From: Betaproteobacteria bacterium
GTDB taxonomy: Bacteria; Pseudomonadota; Gammaproteobacteria; Burkholderiales; Rhodocyclaceae
NCBI GenBank assembly: GCA_019136545.1
Contig: JAGVUA010000075.1
Span: forward strand, 41,129 to 105,128
DNA: 64,000 bases
Direction of reading: 5' to 3'
Shown: positions 21,079 through 29,878 of the stretch, in pieces
How positions within the stretch are numbered: position 1 is the first letter of the stretch
Layout: the number at the start of each line of letters is the position of its first letter
Notes under the pieces: model-generated
Seen by the model: the letters and a program-made list of their open reading frames with translations, nothing else
Told to the model about the DNA's origin: nothing
The model's database searches: none
Program-made: the position numbers and the translations under genes

Positions 21079-21930
21079 ATGCAGCTCATCCTGATCAGCG
21101 GCTTGTCCGGTTCCGGCAAATCGATCGCGCTCAACGTCCTCGAGGATGCCGGCTACTACTGCGTCGACAACCTGCCGGCGCCGCTGCTGGCGCCGCTGGT
21201 GGAGCACTTGCGCGCCGAAGGGCAGACGCGCGCGGCGGTGGCGATGGACATGCGCGGCGGCGCCGGCGTCGCCGCCTTCCTGCCCCAGCAGTTGCGCCAG
21301 TTGCGCGAAGAAGGGCGCGTGGACATGCGCTTCGTCTTCCTCGACGCGCGCGACGAGGTGTTGATCCAGCGCTTCTCGGAAACGCGGCGGCGCCATCCGC
21401 TGGCCGTTGGCGACACGACGCTGGCCGAGGCGATCGCCAAGGAGCGCGAGGCGCTCGAGAGCCTCGGCGGCCTCGGCCACCACATCGACACCAGCCATCT
21501 GCGGCCCAACGCCCTGCGCGCCTTCGTCAAGGACTTCATCGATCTCGACGAAACCGCCGGCCTGACGCTGATGTTCGAGTCCTTCGGCTTCAAGCATGGC
21601 CTGCCGATGGATGCCGACCTGGTGTTCGACGTCCGCTGCCTGCCCAACCCGCATTACGATCCCCAGTTGCGGCCGCTGACCGGCCTGGATGCGCCGGTCA
21701 TCGAATTCCTCGACGCTCAGCCCGAAGCGCGGGTGATGCTGGCCGACATCGGCCGTTTCATCCAGGAATGGCTGCCAGCCTACATCCGCGACAACCGCTC
21801 CTATCTCACCGTGGCGCTGGGCTGCACCGGCGGCCAGCACCGCTCGGTGTATTTCGCCGAAAAACTGGCCGAACGCTTTCGCGGCGCCATGCACGTGCTG
21901 GTCCGCCACCGCACCCTGGCGCCGTCGTGA
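21079..21930 (+). CDS. rapZ: RNase adapter protein / nucleotide-binding protein RapZ
   Basis: A 283-residue P-loop protein. The Walker A motif is GLSGSGKS at residues 8-15, and the typical [12 protein letters not shown] follows. The C-terminal domain has the conserved [21 protein letters not shown]. In enterobacteria RapZ binds glucosamine-6-phosphate and directs RNase E to the sRNA GlmZ; in betaproteobacteria the role is less defined. The usual hprK/ptsN neighbours are absent here. The stop overlaps the next start (GTGA). Confidence 0.93.
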   Translation: MQLILISGLSGSGKSIALNVLEDAGYYCVDNLPAPLLAPLVEHLRAEGQTRAAVAMDMRGGAGVAAFLPQQLRQLREEGRVDMRFVFLDARDEVLIQRFSETRRRHPLAVGDTTLAEAIAKEREALESLGGLGHHIDTSHLRPNALRAFVKDFIDLDETAGLTLMFESFGFKHGLPMDADLVFDVRCLPNPHYDPQLRPLTGLDAPVIEFLDAQPEARVMLADIGRFIQEWLPAYIRDNRSYLTVALGCTGGQHRSVYFAEKLAERFRGAMHVLVRHRTLAPS

Positions 21931-22304
21931 GCGGCTGGTTGGCGCTGGTCCGCCCGGGCGACTGGCTGACGGTCGCCCTGGGGGCCCTGGCGGTGGCGCT
22001 GGCGTTCCCGCTGCTCTGGCGCGGCGGGCCGGCGGAGCGGGCGGTGATCCGGCTCGACGGGCGGGTGGTGGCCGAATATCCGCTCGATGCCGCCCGCCGG
22101 TTCGAGGTCGCCGGTCCGCTGGGCAAGACGGTGATCGAGATCCAGCCCGGGCGCGCGCGCGTCGCCGCCGATCCCGGTCCGCGCCAGTACTGCGTCAAAC
22201 AGGGCTGGCTGACGCGGACCAATGCCATCGCCATTTGCGCGCCCAACCACGTCAGCCTGTTCCTGTCGGGCCGGCAGGCTGGCTACGACACGCTGAATTA
22301 CTGA
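21927..22304 (+). CDS. NusG domain II-containing membrane-anchored protein
   Basis: A 125-residue protein from the GTG at 21927, which overlaps the rapZ stop. One N-terminal transmembrane helix ([18 protein letters not shown]) is followed by a small beta domain of the NusG_II family ([38 protein letters not shown]), probably on the outer face. Such proteins are regularly next to Gx-transporter genes, as here. The function is unproven; it is not the transcription factor NusG. Confidence 0.82.
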   Translation: MSGWLALVRPGDWLTVALGALAVALAFPLLWRGGPAERAVIRLDGRVVAEYPLDAARRFEVAGPLGKTVIEIQPGRARVAADPGPRQYCVKQGWLTRTNAIAICAPNHVSLFLSGRQAGYDTLNY

Positions 22305-22314
22305 CGGGAATCCC

Positions 22315-22857
22315 TTGGGCGAGTCGAGCCTCGAACTGCGCGTGACCCCGGCCGACCGGCGTATTGCCCGCTATGCCGCCGCGGCGATCGCCCTGACGGT
22401 GGCCGAGGCAGCGATTCCCTCGCCCTTGCCGGGCGTCAAGCCGGGACTGGCCAACATCGTCGTCCTGATCGTGCTGGCCCGGCATGGCTGGCGCGAAGCC
22501 GCCTGGGTATCGCTGCTGCGCGTGCTGGCCGGCAGCCTGCTGGTGGGGCAGTTCCTGGCGCCCGGCTTCTTCCTCAGCCTGACCGGTGCGCTGACCAGCC
22601 TCGTGGCGCTGGCGCTGGCGGCGCGTCTGCCGGCGCGCTGGTTCGGGCCGGTCAGCCAAAGCATCCTGGCGGCGTTCGCCCATGTCGGCGGGCAGGTACT
22701 GCTGGCGCGGGCCTGGCTGGTGCCGCACGACGGCGTGTTCTACCTGGTGCCGGTGTTCGCCCTGTTCGCGCTCGTATTCGGCATCGTGAACGGATTGGCA
22801 GCGGCGCGCCTGATGTCGGCGGCGCCCGCGCCTTCGGCCGCGATGCGCCCGGGCTAG
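22315..22857 (+). CDS. Gx transporter family membrane protein (Hpre_diP_synt_I)
   Basis: A 180-residue integral membrane protein with about five hydrophobic helices. The family motif is present (EAAIPSPLPGVKPGLANIVVLIVLA). It belongs to the Gx family, older name heptaprenyl diphosphate synthase component I, thought to be a small transporter partner. The start is a TTG at 22315, ten bases after the NusG-II gene, with CGGGAA upstream; no better start is in frame. It is convergent with the dehydrogenase gene and their stops overlap by four bases. Confidence 0.82.
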   Translation: MGESSLELRVTPADRRIARYAAAAIALTVAEAAIPSPLPGVKPGLANIVVLIVLARHGWREAAWVSLLRVLAGSLLVGQFLAPGFFLSLTGALTSLVALALAARLPARWFGPVSQSILAAFAHVGGQVLLARAWLVPHDGVFYLVPVFALFALVFGIVNGLAAARLMSAAPAPSAAMRPG

Positions 22858-23729
22858 CCTTCGCCGCCGATGCGCTCGAGCATGCGCAAGGCGACGATCG
22901 AGTCTTCCTCGCCCAGGCCGCTGCCGACGATGGCATTGAACAACTGGGCGGTTGCCGCCGCCGCCGGCAGCATCAGGCCGAGGCGGTGGGCCTCCTCCAT
23001 GACGATGCGCAGGTCCTTCTGGTGCATCCAGGCCTTGAAGCCCGGCTTGAAGTCGCGGTCGAGCATGCGCTGGCCGTGGTTTTCGAGAATGCGCGAGTAA
23101 GCGAACCCGCCGAGCAGCGCTGCGCGCACCCGCGCCACATCGACGCCATGCTTGGCGGCAAAGCTGAAAGCCTCGGCCACCGCCAGCACGCCGACGCCGG
23201 TGATGATCTGGTTGCAGGCCTTGGCCACCTGGCCGGCTCCGGCGTCGCCGATCAGCGTCACCGACTTGCCCATGACGTCGAGCAGCGGTTCGATGCGGGC
23301 GAAAACCGCCGGCTTGCCGCCGACCATGATGGTGAGCGCGGCGTTGATGGCGCCGGTTTCGCCTCCCGATACCGGCGCGTCGAGGAACTCGATGTCCCGT
23401 TCAGCCAACGCCCTGCCGATTTCGCGCGCCGCGTTGGGATTGATCGTGCTCATGTCGACCACGATCAGCCCCGGGGCCGCGCCGGCCGCCAGTCCATCCT
23501 CGCCAAGGCAGACTTCGCGCACGTCCGGCGCATCGGCGACCATGGTGAAGACCACTTCGGCGTGGCGGGCCACCGCTGCCGCCGAGATGTGCGCGCGCGC
23601 CTCGGTGTCCTTGAACGGCGCGAGCGACGCCGGCCGGCGCGCCCATAGGTGCAGCCTGTGGCCGGCCTTCGCCAAGTGCAGGGCCATGGGCCGACCCATC
23701 AAGCCGAGCCCGATAAAACCGATATCCAT
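22854..23729 (-). CDS. beta-hydroxyacid dehydrogenase (tartronate semialdehyde reductase / 3-hydroxyisobutyrate dehydrogenase family)
   Basis: A 291-residue NAD(P)-dependent dehydrogenase. The Rossmann motif MDIGFIGLGLMGRPMA is at the N-terminus, the substrate motif DAPVSGGETGA is near residue 120, and the catalytic Lys is in GAGQVAKACNQII. The order fits 2-hydroxy-3-oxopropionate reductase (GarR/GlxR) or 3-hydroxyisobutyrate dehydrogenase; neighbours do not separate them. AGGAGGA precedes the ATG at 23729. It stands alone on its strand. Confidence 0.9.
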   Translation of the reverse strand: MDIGFIGLGLMGRPMALHLAKAGHRLHLWARRPASLAPFKDTEARAHISAAAVARHAEVVFTMVADAPDVREVCLGEDGLAAGAAPGLIVVDMSTINPNAAREIGRALAERDIEFLDAPVSGGETGAINAALTIMVGGKPAVFARIEPLLDVMGKSVTLIGDAGAGQVAKACNQIITGVGVLAVAEAFSFAAKHGVDVARVRAALLGGFAYSRILENHGQRMLDRDFKPGFKAWMHQKDLRIVMEEAHRLGLMLPAAAATAQLFNAIVGSGLGEEDSIVALRMLERIGGEG

Positions 23730-24014
23730 GCCGGTTATCCTCCTGACGGGGAGTATCGCGCAGAACGGTCGCCAGTCAAGCCCGGGCAAGCGTTTCGGCT
23801 TGACGTCGACAGGGCGATTAGTTAACTTGCCGACTTGCCAGTCATCAGCCTACCTGCCGCCGCCGGCGTTCGCCGGGCCCATCGTCTACGCGCGCTGCGC
23901 GCCGATGCCTCCTTTGTCATGTCGCCCATGCCCAGGAACAGCGTTTTTTCCGCTGGCCGCCGAGGGGATTGAACAGCGCGAACGGACGCCCCCGATTTCC
24001 TGGAAAACCGACCG
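23730..24014. promoter_or_regulatory. divergent region upstream of dehydrogenase and RND efflux genes
   Basis: A 285-bp region with no gene I can support. TTGACG at 23800-23805 is a good -35 hexamer facing the RND operon, but the -10 at the right distance (TAACTT, 23823-23828) is weak. No palindrome stands out. A pump regulator gene, usual next to such operons, is not present. Confidence 0.3.
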
Positions 24015-25046
24015 ATGAATCCATTATTGTTGCTGCCCCTTCTGCTGGTCGCCGCTTGCGGCAAAGAGGCGCCAGCCACCGCGCAGAGCCTCACCGGACC
24101 GAAAACGGTGCGGGTCATGACAGTCAGCCATGGCGACACGCCGGCAGATGCCCGGTACAGCGGCGAAGTGCGGGCGCGCCATGAGTCGGTGCTGGGTTTT
24201 CGCGTCGGCGGCAAGTTGACCGAGCGCCTGGTCGACGTCGGCGCGCGCGTCAAGGCTGGCCAGCCGCTGGCAAGGCTCGATCCGATCGATGCCCGCCTGG
24301 CCGCCAGCCAGGCCGAGGCGAATGCCGCACTGGCCGAGGCGGAACTGCGCCGCGCCCAGGACTTGCAAGCGAAATCCTTCGTCAGCCAGGCGGCGCTGGA
24401 TGCCAAGGTCACGACGGCCAAGGCTGCGCGAGCGCAGGCGCAACTGGTCGCCAATCAGGCGGCCTACACCACGCTGTACGCCGACAAGGCGGGCGTCGTT
24501 GCCGCCGTGCTGGCCGAGCCGGGCCAGGTGGTGAGCGCTGGTCAGGCCGTGTTGCGCGTCGCCCGCGATGGCGAGCGCGAGGTGGCGATCGCCCTGCCGG
24601 AAAGCGTGCTGGCGACCGTGCGTCCGGGCACGGCGGCAGCGGTCAGTCTCTGGGCCGACGGCAAGCGTTACGAGGGTCGGGTCCGGGAAGTCGCGCCGGT
24701 CGCCGATGCCGCGACGCGCACCTTCGTCGCCCGGGTCAGCCTGGTCGGCGCCGATCCGGCGTTGCCGCTGGGCCTGACGGCGGCGGTGAATTTTTCCGCG
24801 CCGGGCGCCGGCAGGATACGCGTGCCGACCGCGGCCTTGTTCCAGCAGGGCGACCGGCCTGCCGTCTGGGTGGTAGGCGCCGAGAACACCGCCGAAGGCA
24901 CCGTCACCTTGCGCGAAGTCCAGGTCGAGCGCTATGCCGACGAGGGCGCCGTGCTCACGGGCGGGCTGAACGCGGGCGAGCGCATTGTCGCCGCCGGCGC
25001 TTTCAAGCTGATCGAGGGCGAGAAGGTCCGCGTCGTCGAGCGATGA
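24015..25046 (+). CDS. RND efflux periplasmic adaptor lipoprotein
   Basis: A 343-residue membrane-fusion protein. The N-terminus is a lipoprotein signal with lipobox LLVAACGK. The barrel-sandwich and alpha-hairpin regions follow (LGFRVGGKLTERLVDVGARVKAGQPLARLDP-type biotinyl-lipoyl half and a hairpin rich in Ala and Gln), then the beta-barrel. It links the inner-membrane RND pump to a TolC channel. Its stop overlaps the permease start (ATGA), and the third component lies three genes on. Confidence 0.92.
   Translation: MNPLLLLPLLLVAACGKEAPATAQSLTGPKTVRVMTVSHGDTPADARYSGEVRARHESVLGFRVGGKLTERLVDVGARVKAGQPLARLDPIDARLAASQAEANAALAEAELRRAQDLQAKSFVSQAALDAKVTTAKAARAQAQLVANQAAYTTLYADKAGVVAAVLAEPGQVVSAGQAVLRVARDGEREVAIALPESVLATVRPGTAAAVSLWADGKRYEGRVREVAPVADAATRTFVARVSLVGADPALPLGLTAAVNFSAPGAGRIRVPTAALFQQGDRPAVWVVGAENTAEGTVTLREVQVERYADEGAVLTGGLNAGERIVAAGAFKLIEGEKVRVVER
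24120..24142 (-). repeat. dispersed 23-bp motif, coding copy
   Basis: In the RND adaptor gene, minus orientation; 21 of 23 positions match. In the gene's frame it reads TVSHGDTP. Confidence 0.55.
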
Positions 25047-28000
25047 AGCGCCTCAATCTCTCCGGTTGGGCGCTCGAGCATCCCTCGATGATCCTCTATC
25101 TGATCATCGTGCTGATGGTCGCCGGCGCCGTGTCCTTCCTCAAGCTCGGACGCGCCGAGGATCCCGACTTCACCTTCAAGGTGATGGTCGTGCGCACGCT
25201 CTGGCCGGGGGCCACCGCCGAAGAGGTGGAAACCGAACTGACCGAGCGAATCGAGAAGAAGCTGCAGGAAACCCCATCGCTCGACGTCATCTACTCCTCG
25301 TCGCGCGCCGGCGAATCGCTGGTGTTCATTCAACTCAAGGATTACACGGCGAAGCCCGAGGTGCCGGAGTCCTGGCGGCAGGTGCGGAAGAAGCTCGACG
25401 ACATCAAGACTTCGCTGCCGGCCGGCGTGGTCGGGCCGTTTCCGAACGACGAGTATGGCGACGTCTACATGAACATCTTCGCGCTGACCAGCGAAGACGG
25501 TGCCGGGCACGACTTGGCCGCCCTGCGGCGCGAAGCGGACCGGATGGCGCGCGAGTTGCGCCTGCTGGCCGACGTCAAGAAGGTCGACCTGCTGGGCGTC
25601 CAGGAGGAAAAAATCTATATCGACGTCGCGCCGGCGCGCCTGGCGGCCCTGGGCATCACGCCGGCGCAGGTCGGCGAAGCCCTGGCCAGGCAGAATGCCG
25701 TGACGCCGGCCGGCTTCGTCGAAACGCCGACCGACCGCCTGCGCCTGCGCGTCAGCGGCGCGTTCGATTCGGTGGCGCGCGTTCGCGACGCCGATCTCGC
25801 GGTCGGCGGCCGGCATTTCCGCGTATCCGACATCGCCGAAGTCAGGCGGGGCCTGGCCGATCCGCCCAATCCGCGCATGCGCTTCAATGGCCGCGACGCC
25901 ATCGGCATCGGCGTGGTGATGATTCGCGGCGGCGACGGCATCCAGCTGGGCCGCAACCTGAAGGCCGAAGTCAACCGCCTCGCCGCCAATCTGCCCGTGG
26001 GCATGGCGGTGGCGACGGTGGCCGATCAGCCCGAGATCATCCGCGGATCCCTCGATCTCTTCCTCAGCAGCCTGGCCGAAGCGCTCCTGATCGTGCTGGC
26101 GGTAAGCTTCCTGACGCTGGGCATCCGCACCGGCATGGTGGTGGCGCTGTCGATTCCGCTGGTGCTGGCCATGACCTTCCTGCTGATGAAAATGCTGGGC
26201 ATCGATCTGCATCGCATCTCGCTGGGCGCGCTGATCGTCGCGCTGGGCCTGCTGGTCGACGACGCCATCATTGCCGTCGAGATGATGGTGGTGAAGATCG
26301 AGCAGGGCCTCGACAAGTTCAAGGCGGCCACGTTCGCGTATACCTCGACGGCCTTTCCGATGCTCACCGGCACGCTGATCACCGTTGCCGGCTTCACGCC
26401 GGTCGGCTTTGCGCATTCCGGCGCCGGCGAGTATGCCGGCGCGATTTTCTCGGTGACGACCATCGCGCTGCTGACGTCCTGGATCGTCGCGGTGGTTTTC
26501 ACGCCCTATCTTGGGTTCAAGCTGCTCGACGTCGAGAAGCTGCGCAAGTACGGCGAAGAACACCACGGCGACATCTACGACACGCCGTTCTACCGGCGTT
26601 TCCGCGCCCTGGTGACCTGGTGCTTGCGGCACCGCTGGGCCACCATCGCGGTGACCGTGGCGGCGTTCGGCTTGAGTATCGTCGCCTTCAACACCGTGGT
26701 GCAAAAGCAGTTCTTCCCCACTTCGATCCGGCCCGAACTGTTGATCGACCTGTGGTTGCCGCAAGGCTCGTCGCTGCGCGCGACGGAGCACGAGGTCAAG
26801 CGGGTCGAAGCCATGCTCAAGACCGATCCGTACCAGGATGGCATCGCCAGCTTTAGCGCCTACACCGGCAACGGCGCGCCGCGCTTCTATCTGTCGCTCA
26901 ACCAGCAGCTGTTCAACGACAATTTTGGCCAGCTGGTGCTGATGACGCGCACGCTCGCCGACCGCGAGGCTCTGCGTTTGCGCCTGATCGAAACTTTCGA
27001 GCGGGGCGATGGCTCCTGGAGCCACTTGCGCACGCGCGTACATCGGCTCGAGAACGGTCCGCCGGTGGGCTATCCCGTGGTATTCCGGGCCATGGGCGAA
27101 GACCTGGTAACGCTGCGGCGCGTCGCCGGCGAGGTCGCCGACGTGATGCGCGCCAACCCCAACGTGCGCGACGTGCATTTCGACTGGAACGAGAAGGCCA
27201 GGAGCATTCGGGTCGAAATCGACCAGGACCGGGCCCGGCAACTGGGCGTGAGCAGTCAGGACATTGCGCAGATCCTGCAGGCGCACGAGGTCGGCGTAAG
27301 CCTGACGCAATACCGCGAGGACGACCAGCTGATCGACGTCGTCTGGCGAGGGGGCGGTCCCGACCGCGGCAGCCTCGACCGGCTGGCCGACCTGCCGGTG
27401 CCTGCCAACCTGGCCGCCGGCGGCAAGTGGGTGCCCCTGGCGCAGGTGGCCAGGCTGGTGCCGGTGCTCGAGGAAGGCATCATCTGGCGCCGCAACCGCC
27501 TGCCGTCGATCCAGATTCGCGCCGACTTGGCCAACAACCGGATCACCGGCCCGACCGCCACCCTGCAGATCGATCCGCAACTCGATGCCGTCCGCAAGAA
27601 CCTGCCGCCCGGCTATCGCATCGAAATCGGCGGCGCCATCGAGGAAACCGCCAAGAACGAGGCTGCGCTCAAGGCCGTCATGCCCATCACGGCGGTGGTG
27701 GTGGTCACGCTGCTGATGATGCAGCTGCAGAGCCTGCGCCGCTCCACCATCGCGCTGCTGGCGGCGCCGCTCGGCTTGATCGGCGTGGCGCTGGCCTTGA
27801 TTCTGTTCGACCAGCCCTTCGGTTTCGTCGCCAATCTGGGCGTGATCGCCCTGATGGGCATGATCCTGCGCAATTCGGTGATCCTGCTCGACCAGATCGA
27901 GCAGGACGAGAAGGCCGGCAAGACGCCCTGGGAGGCCATCGTCGGCTCGGCCGTGCGCCGTTTCCGGCCGATCATGCTGACGGCGGCGGCCGCCATGCTG

Positions 28001-28150
28001 GCGATGATCCCGCTCAGCCGCCAGGTTTTCTGGGGGCCGATGGCCGTCGCCATCATGGGCGGGTTGATCGTCGCCACGGTGCTGACGCTGCTGTTCCTGC
28101 CGGCGCTCTATGCCGCCTGGTACAAGGTCAAGGAACCACCGGCGGCGTAG
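25043..28150 (+). CDS. RND efflux transporter permease
   Basis: A 1035-residue inner-membrane proton-driven pump. Twelve transmembrane helices are arranged as in AcrB: one near residue 15-30, a cluster after residue 330, and the second half repeated after residue 530. The central helix motif GLLVDDAIIAVEMMVVKIEQG carries the proton-relay acidic pair. Large periplasmic loops are present. The family is HAE1-like, but the substrate cannot be predicted. It is co-transcribed with the adaptor. Confidence 0.93.
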   Translation: MKRLNLSGWALEHPSMILYLIIVLMVAGAVSFLKLGRAEDPDFTFKVMVVRTLWPGATAEEVETELTERIEKKLQETPSLDVIYSSSRAGESLVFIQLKDYTAKPEVPESWRQVRKKLDDIKTSLPAGVVGPFPNDEYGDVYMNIFALTSEDGAGHDLAALRREADRMARELRLLADVKKVDLLGVQEEKIYIDVAPARLAALGITPAQVGEALARQNAVTPAGFVETPTDRLRLRVSGAFDSVARVRDADLAVGGRHFRVSDIAEVRRGLADPPNPRMRFNGRDAIGIGVVMIRGGDGIQLGRNLKAEVNRLAANLPVGMAVATVADQPEIIRGSLDLFLSSLAEALLIVLAVSFLTLGIRTGMVVALSIPLVLAMTFLLMKMLGIDLHRISLGALIVALGLLVDDAIIAVEMMVVKIEQGLDKFKAATFAYTSTAFPMLTGTLITVAGFTPVGFAHSGAGEYAGAIFSVTTIALLTSWIVAVVFTPYLGFKLLDVEKLRKYGEEHHGDIYDTPFYRRFRALVTWCLRHRWATIAVTVAAFGLSIVAFNTVVQKQFFPTSIRPELLIDLWLPQGSSLRATEHEVKRVEAMLKTDPYQDGIASFSAYTGNGAPRFYLSLNQQLFNDNFGQLVLMTRTLADREALRLRLIETFERGDGSWSHLRTRVHRLENGPPVGYPVVFRAMGEDLVTLRRVAGEVADVMRANPNVRDVHFDWNEKARSIRVEIDQDRARQLGVSSQDIAQILQAHEVGVSLTQYREDDQLIDVVWRGGGPDRGSLDRLADLPVPANLAAGGKWVPLAQVARLVPVLEEGIIWRRNRLPSIQIRADLANNRITGPTATLQIDPQLDAVRKNLPPGYRIEIGGAIEETAKNEAALKAVMPITAVVVVTLLMMQLQSLRRSTIALLAAPLGLIGVALALILFDQPFGFVANLGVIALMGMILRNSVILLDQIEQDEKAGKTPWEAIVGSAVRRFRPIMLTAAAAMLAMIPLSRQVFWGPMAVAIMGGLIVATVLTLLFLPALYAAWYKVKEPPAA

Positions 28151-28184
28151 AATCGGCAACTTGATCCGAGTGTGCATAAGTACG

Positions 28185-28193
28185 TGCTAATAT
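28185..28193 (+). promoter_or_regulatory. extended -10 promoter for rhodanese gene
   Basis: TGC-TAATAT is an extended -10 element (TGn plus a hexamer at 28188-28193). A transcript starting about seven bases downstream would begin close to position 28200, only a few bases before the ATG at 28203, and no ribosome-binding site precedes that ATG. The mRNA may be leaderless or nearly so. Confidence 0.45.
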
Positions 28194-28202
28194 TTATCGG
28201 CC

Positions 28203-28526
28203 ATGCAACAGCTAAGCGCCACCCAACTCAAGGAATGGCTGGACGACCCGGCGCGCGCCAAGCCGCTGCTGCTGGATGTCCGCGAGCCGTGGGAACTCGA
28301 CGTCTGCCGGATTGCCGGCGTCCGGCCGATGCCGATGCGCAGCATCCCGGCGCGCTGCCTTGAACTGAAGCCGGAGGCCGAAATCGTGGTGATTTGCCAC
28401 CATGGGGCGCGCAGCCACCAAGTCTGCATGTTCCTGGAACACCAGGGCTTCAGTAAGCTCTACAACCTGTACGGTGGCATGGCCGCCTGGTCGCGCGACG
28501 TCGATCCGACCACGCCCACCTATTGA
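28203..28526 (+). CDS. single-domain rhodanese-like sulfurtransferase
   Basis: A 107-residue rhodanese domain. The N-terminal LLLDVREPWELDVCRI and the active-site loop VICHHGARS with its catalytic Cys are intact, and the C-terminal YNLYGGMAAWSRDVD is typical. It probably carries a persulfide in the cytoplasm. It sits between the RND permease and the TolC-family gene, an unusual insertion in a pump operon, and has its own promoter-like sequence. Confidence 0.9.
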   Translation: MQQLSATQLKEWLDDPARAKPLLLDVREPWELDVCRIAGVRPMPMRSIPARCLELKPEAEIVVICHHGARSHQVCMFLEHQGFSKLYNLYGGMAAWSRDVDPTTPTY

Positions 28527-28546
28527 ACTTCTTTCTGGAGCAGGCG

Positions 28547-29878
28547 ATGAAGAATCCCCCGTTTTCGCTGCTGCCGCTGGTCCTGCTGGCAGCGACGGTT
28601 TTCCCGGCCAGCGCGGCGGACCTCATGTCGGTGTATCGCGACGCCATGGCCTACGATGCCCAGTTCGCCTCGGCGCGCGCAGCGCTCGAGGCCGGGCGGG
28701 AAAAATTGCCGCAGGGGCGGGCCGGCCTGATGCCCGTCATCGGCCTGGGCGGCAACACCACGTTGAACGATACCGAAGTGAAGACCCGCGCCCGTCCCTC
28801 GATGGAGTACGACGCGCGCTACAACAGCAATGGCTGGACGGCGACGCTGACCCAGCCCTTGTTTCGCTGGCAGAACTGGATTGGCTACAAGCAGAGTGAA
28901 CTGGCCGTGGCCGTGGCCGAAGCGCAGTTTGCTGCCGCCCGACAGGATTTGATCGTGCGGGTGGCGCAAGCCTATTTCGACGTTCTGCTGGCGCAGGAAA
29001 CCGTCGCCACGGTGGCGGCGCAGAAGACGGCGGTCGCCGAGCAGCTCGAGTCGGCCAAGCGCAACTTCGAGGTCGGCACCGCCACCATCACCGATACCCA
29101 CGAGGCGCAGGCCAAATACGATCTGGTCGGCGCGACCGAGATCGCCGCGGAGAACGACCTGACTGTCAAGCGCGAGACCTTGCGCGTGCTGGTCGGCAAG
29201 GAACAGGACGCGCTCAAGCGCTTGCGTCCCGGCGTCGAGATCGGCCGTCCGCAGCCGGACGATGTCGCCAAATGGGCCGACACGGCCCAAGCCGGCAGCC
29301 TGGCGGTGGCGCAGGCGCAAGGCGCACTGGACATCGCCCGCGAGGAAATCAGCAGACAGCGCGGCGGCCACTATCCGACGCTCGATCTGGTCGCCAGCCA
29401 TAGTCGCAGCGGCACCGGCTTCAGTTCCACTGCCGCGTCGGGCAGCGACAGCCGGGCCACGACCATCGGTCTGCAACTGAGCGTGCCGATCTTCGCCGGC
29501 GGCGGCGTCAGCTCCCGCGAGCGCGAGGCCGTGGCGCTGCGGGACAAGGCCGCCGCCGATCTCGACAGCGCCCGCCGGCAGGCAGCGCTGGGCGCGCGCC
29601 AAGCCTACCTTGGCGTTACCTCGGGGCTGTCGCAAGTGCGCGCCTACGAGGCTGCCGTGGCATCGTCCCAATCGGCCCTGGATTCGAACAAGCTGGGCTA
29701 CGAAGTCGGCGTGCGCATCAACATCGACGTGCTCAATGCGCAAAGCCAGCTTTACGACACGCGCCAGAAGCTGATCAAGGCCAGGCTGGATACGTTGATC
29801 GCGCAGCTCAAGCTCAAGTCGGCGGCCGGCAACCTGACCGAGGACGATCTGGCCGCGATCAACGGCCTGCTGGAATAA
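28547..29878 (+). CDS. TolC-family outer membrane efflux channel
   Basis: A 443-residue outer-membrane channel. The signal peptide is clear (LLPLVLLAATVFPASAAD). Two OEP repeats follow, with the pattern LMSVYRDAMAYDAQFASARA at the start and a long coiled-coil interior (REEISRQRGGHYPTLDLVAS). The start is the ATG at 28547 after TGGAGCAGG; an in-frame TTG at 28523 would spoil the signal peptide. With the RND adaptor and permease it completes a tripartite pump. Its last 20 bases overlap the convergent waaA. Confidence 0.92.
   Translation: MKNPPFSLLPLVLLAATVFPASAADLMSVYRDAMAYDAQFASARAALEAGREKLPQGRAGLMPVIGLGGNTTLNDTEVKTRARPSMEYDARYNSNGWTATLTQPLFRWQNWIGYKQSELAVAVAEAQFAAARQDLIVRVAQAYFDVLLAQETVATVAAQKTAVAEQLESAKRNFEVGTATITDTHEAQAKYDLVGATEIAAENDLTVKRETLRVLVGKEQDALKRLRPGVEIGRPQPDDVAKWADTAQAGSLAVAQAQGALDIAREEISRQRGGHYPTLDLVASHSRSGTGFSSTAASGSDSRATTIGLQLSVPIFAGGGVSSREREAVALRDKAAADLDSARRQAALGARQAYLGVTSGLSQVRAYEAAVASSQSALDSNKLGYEVGVRINIDVLNAQSQLYDTRQKLIKARLDTLIAQLKLKSAAGNLTEDDLAAINGLLE

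Noticed and set aside
24932-28177. 1081-codon antisense open frame opposite the RND pump
   Set aside because: Shadow of the permease's codon structure; low-complexity His/Gln/Arg content, no motif or ribosome site.
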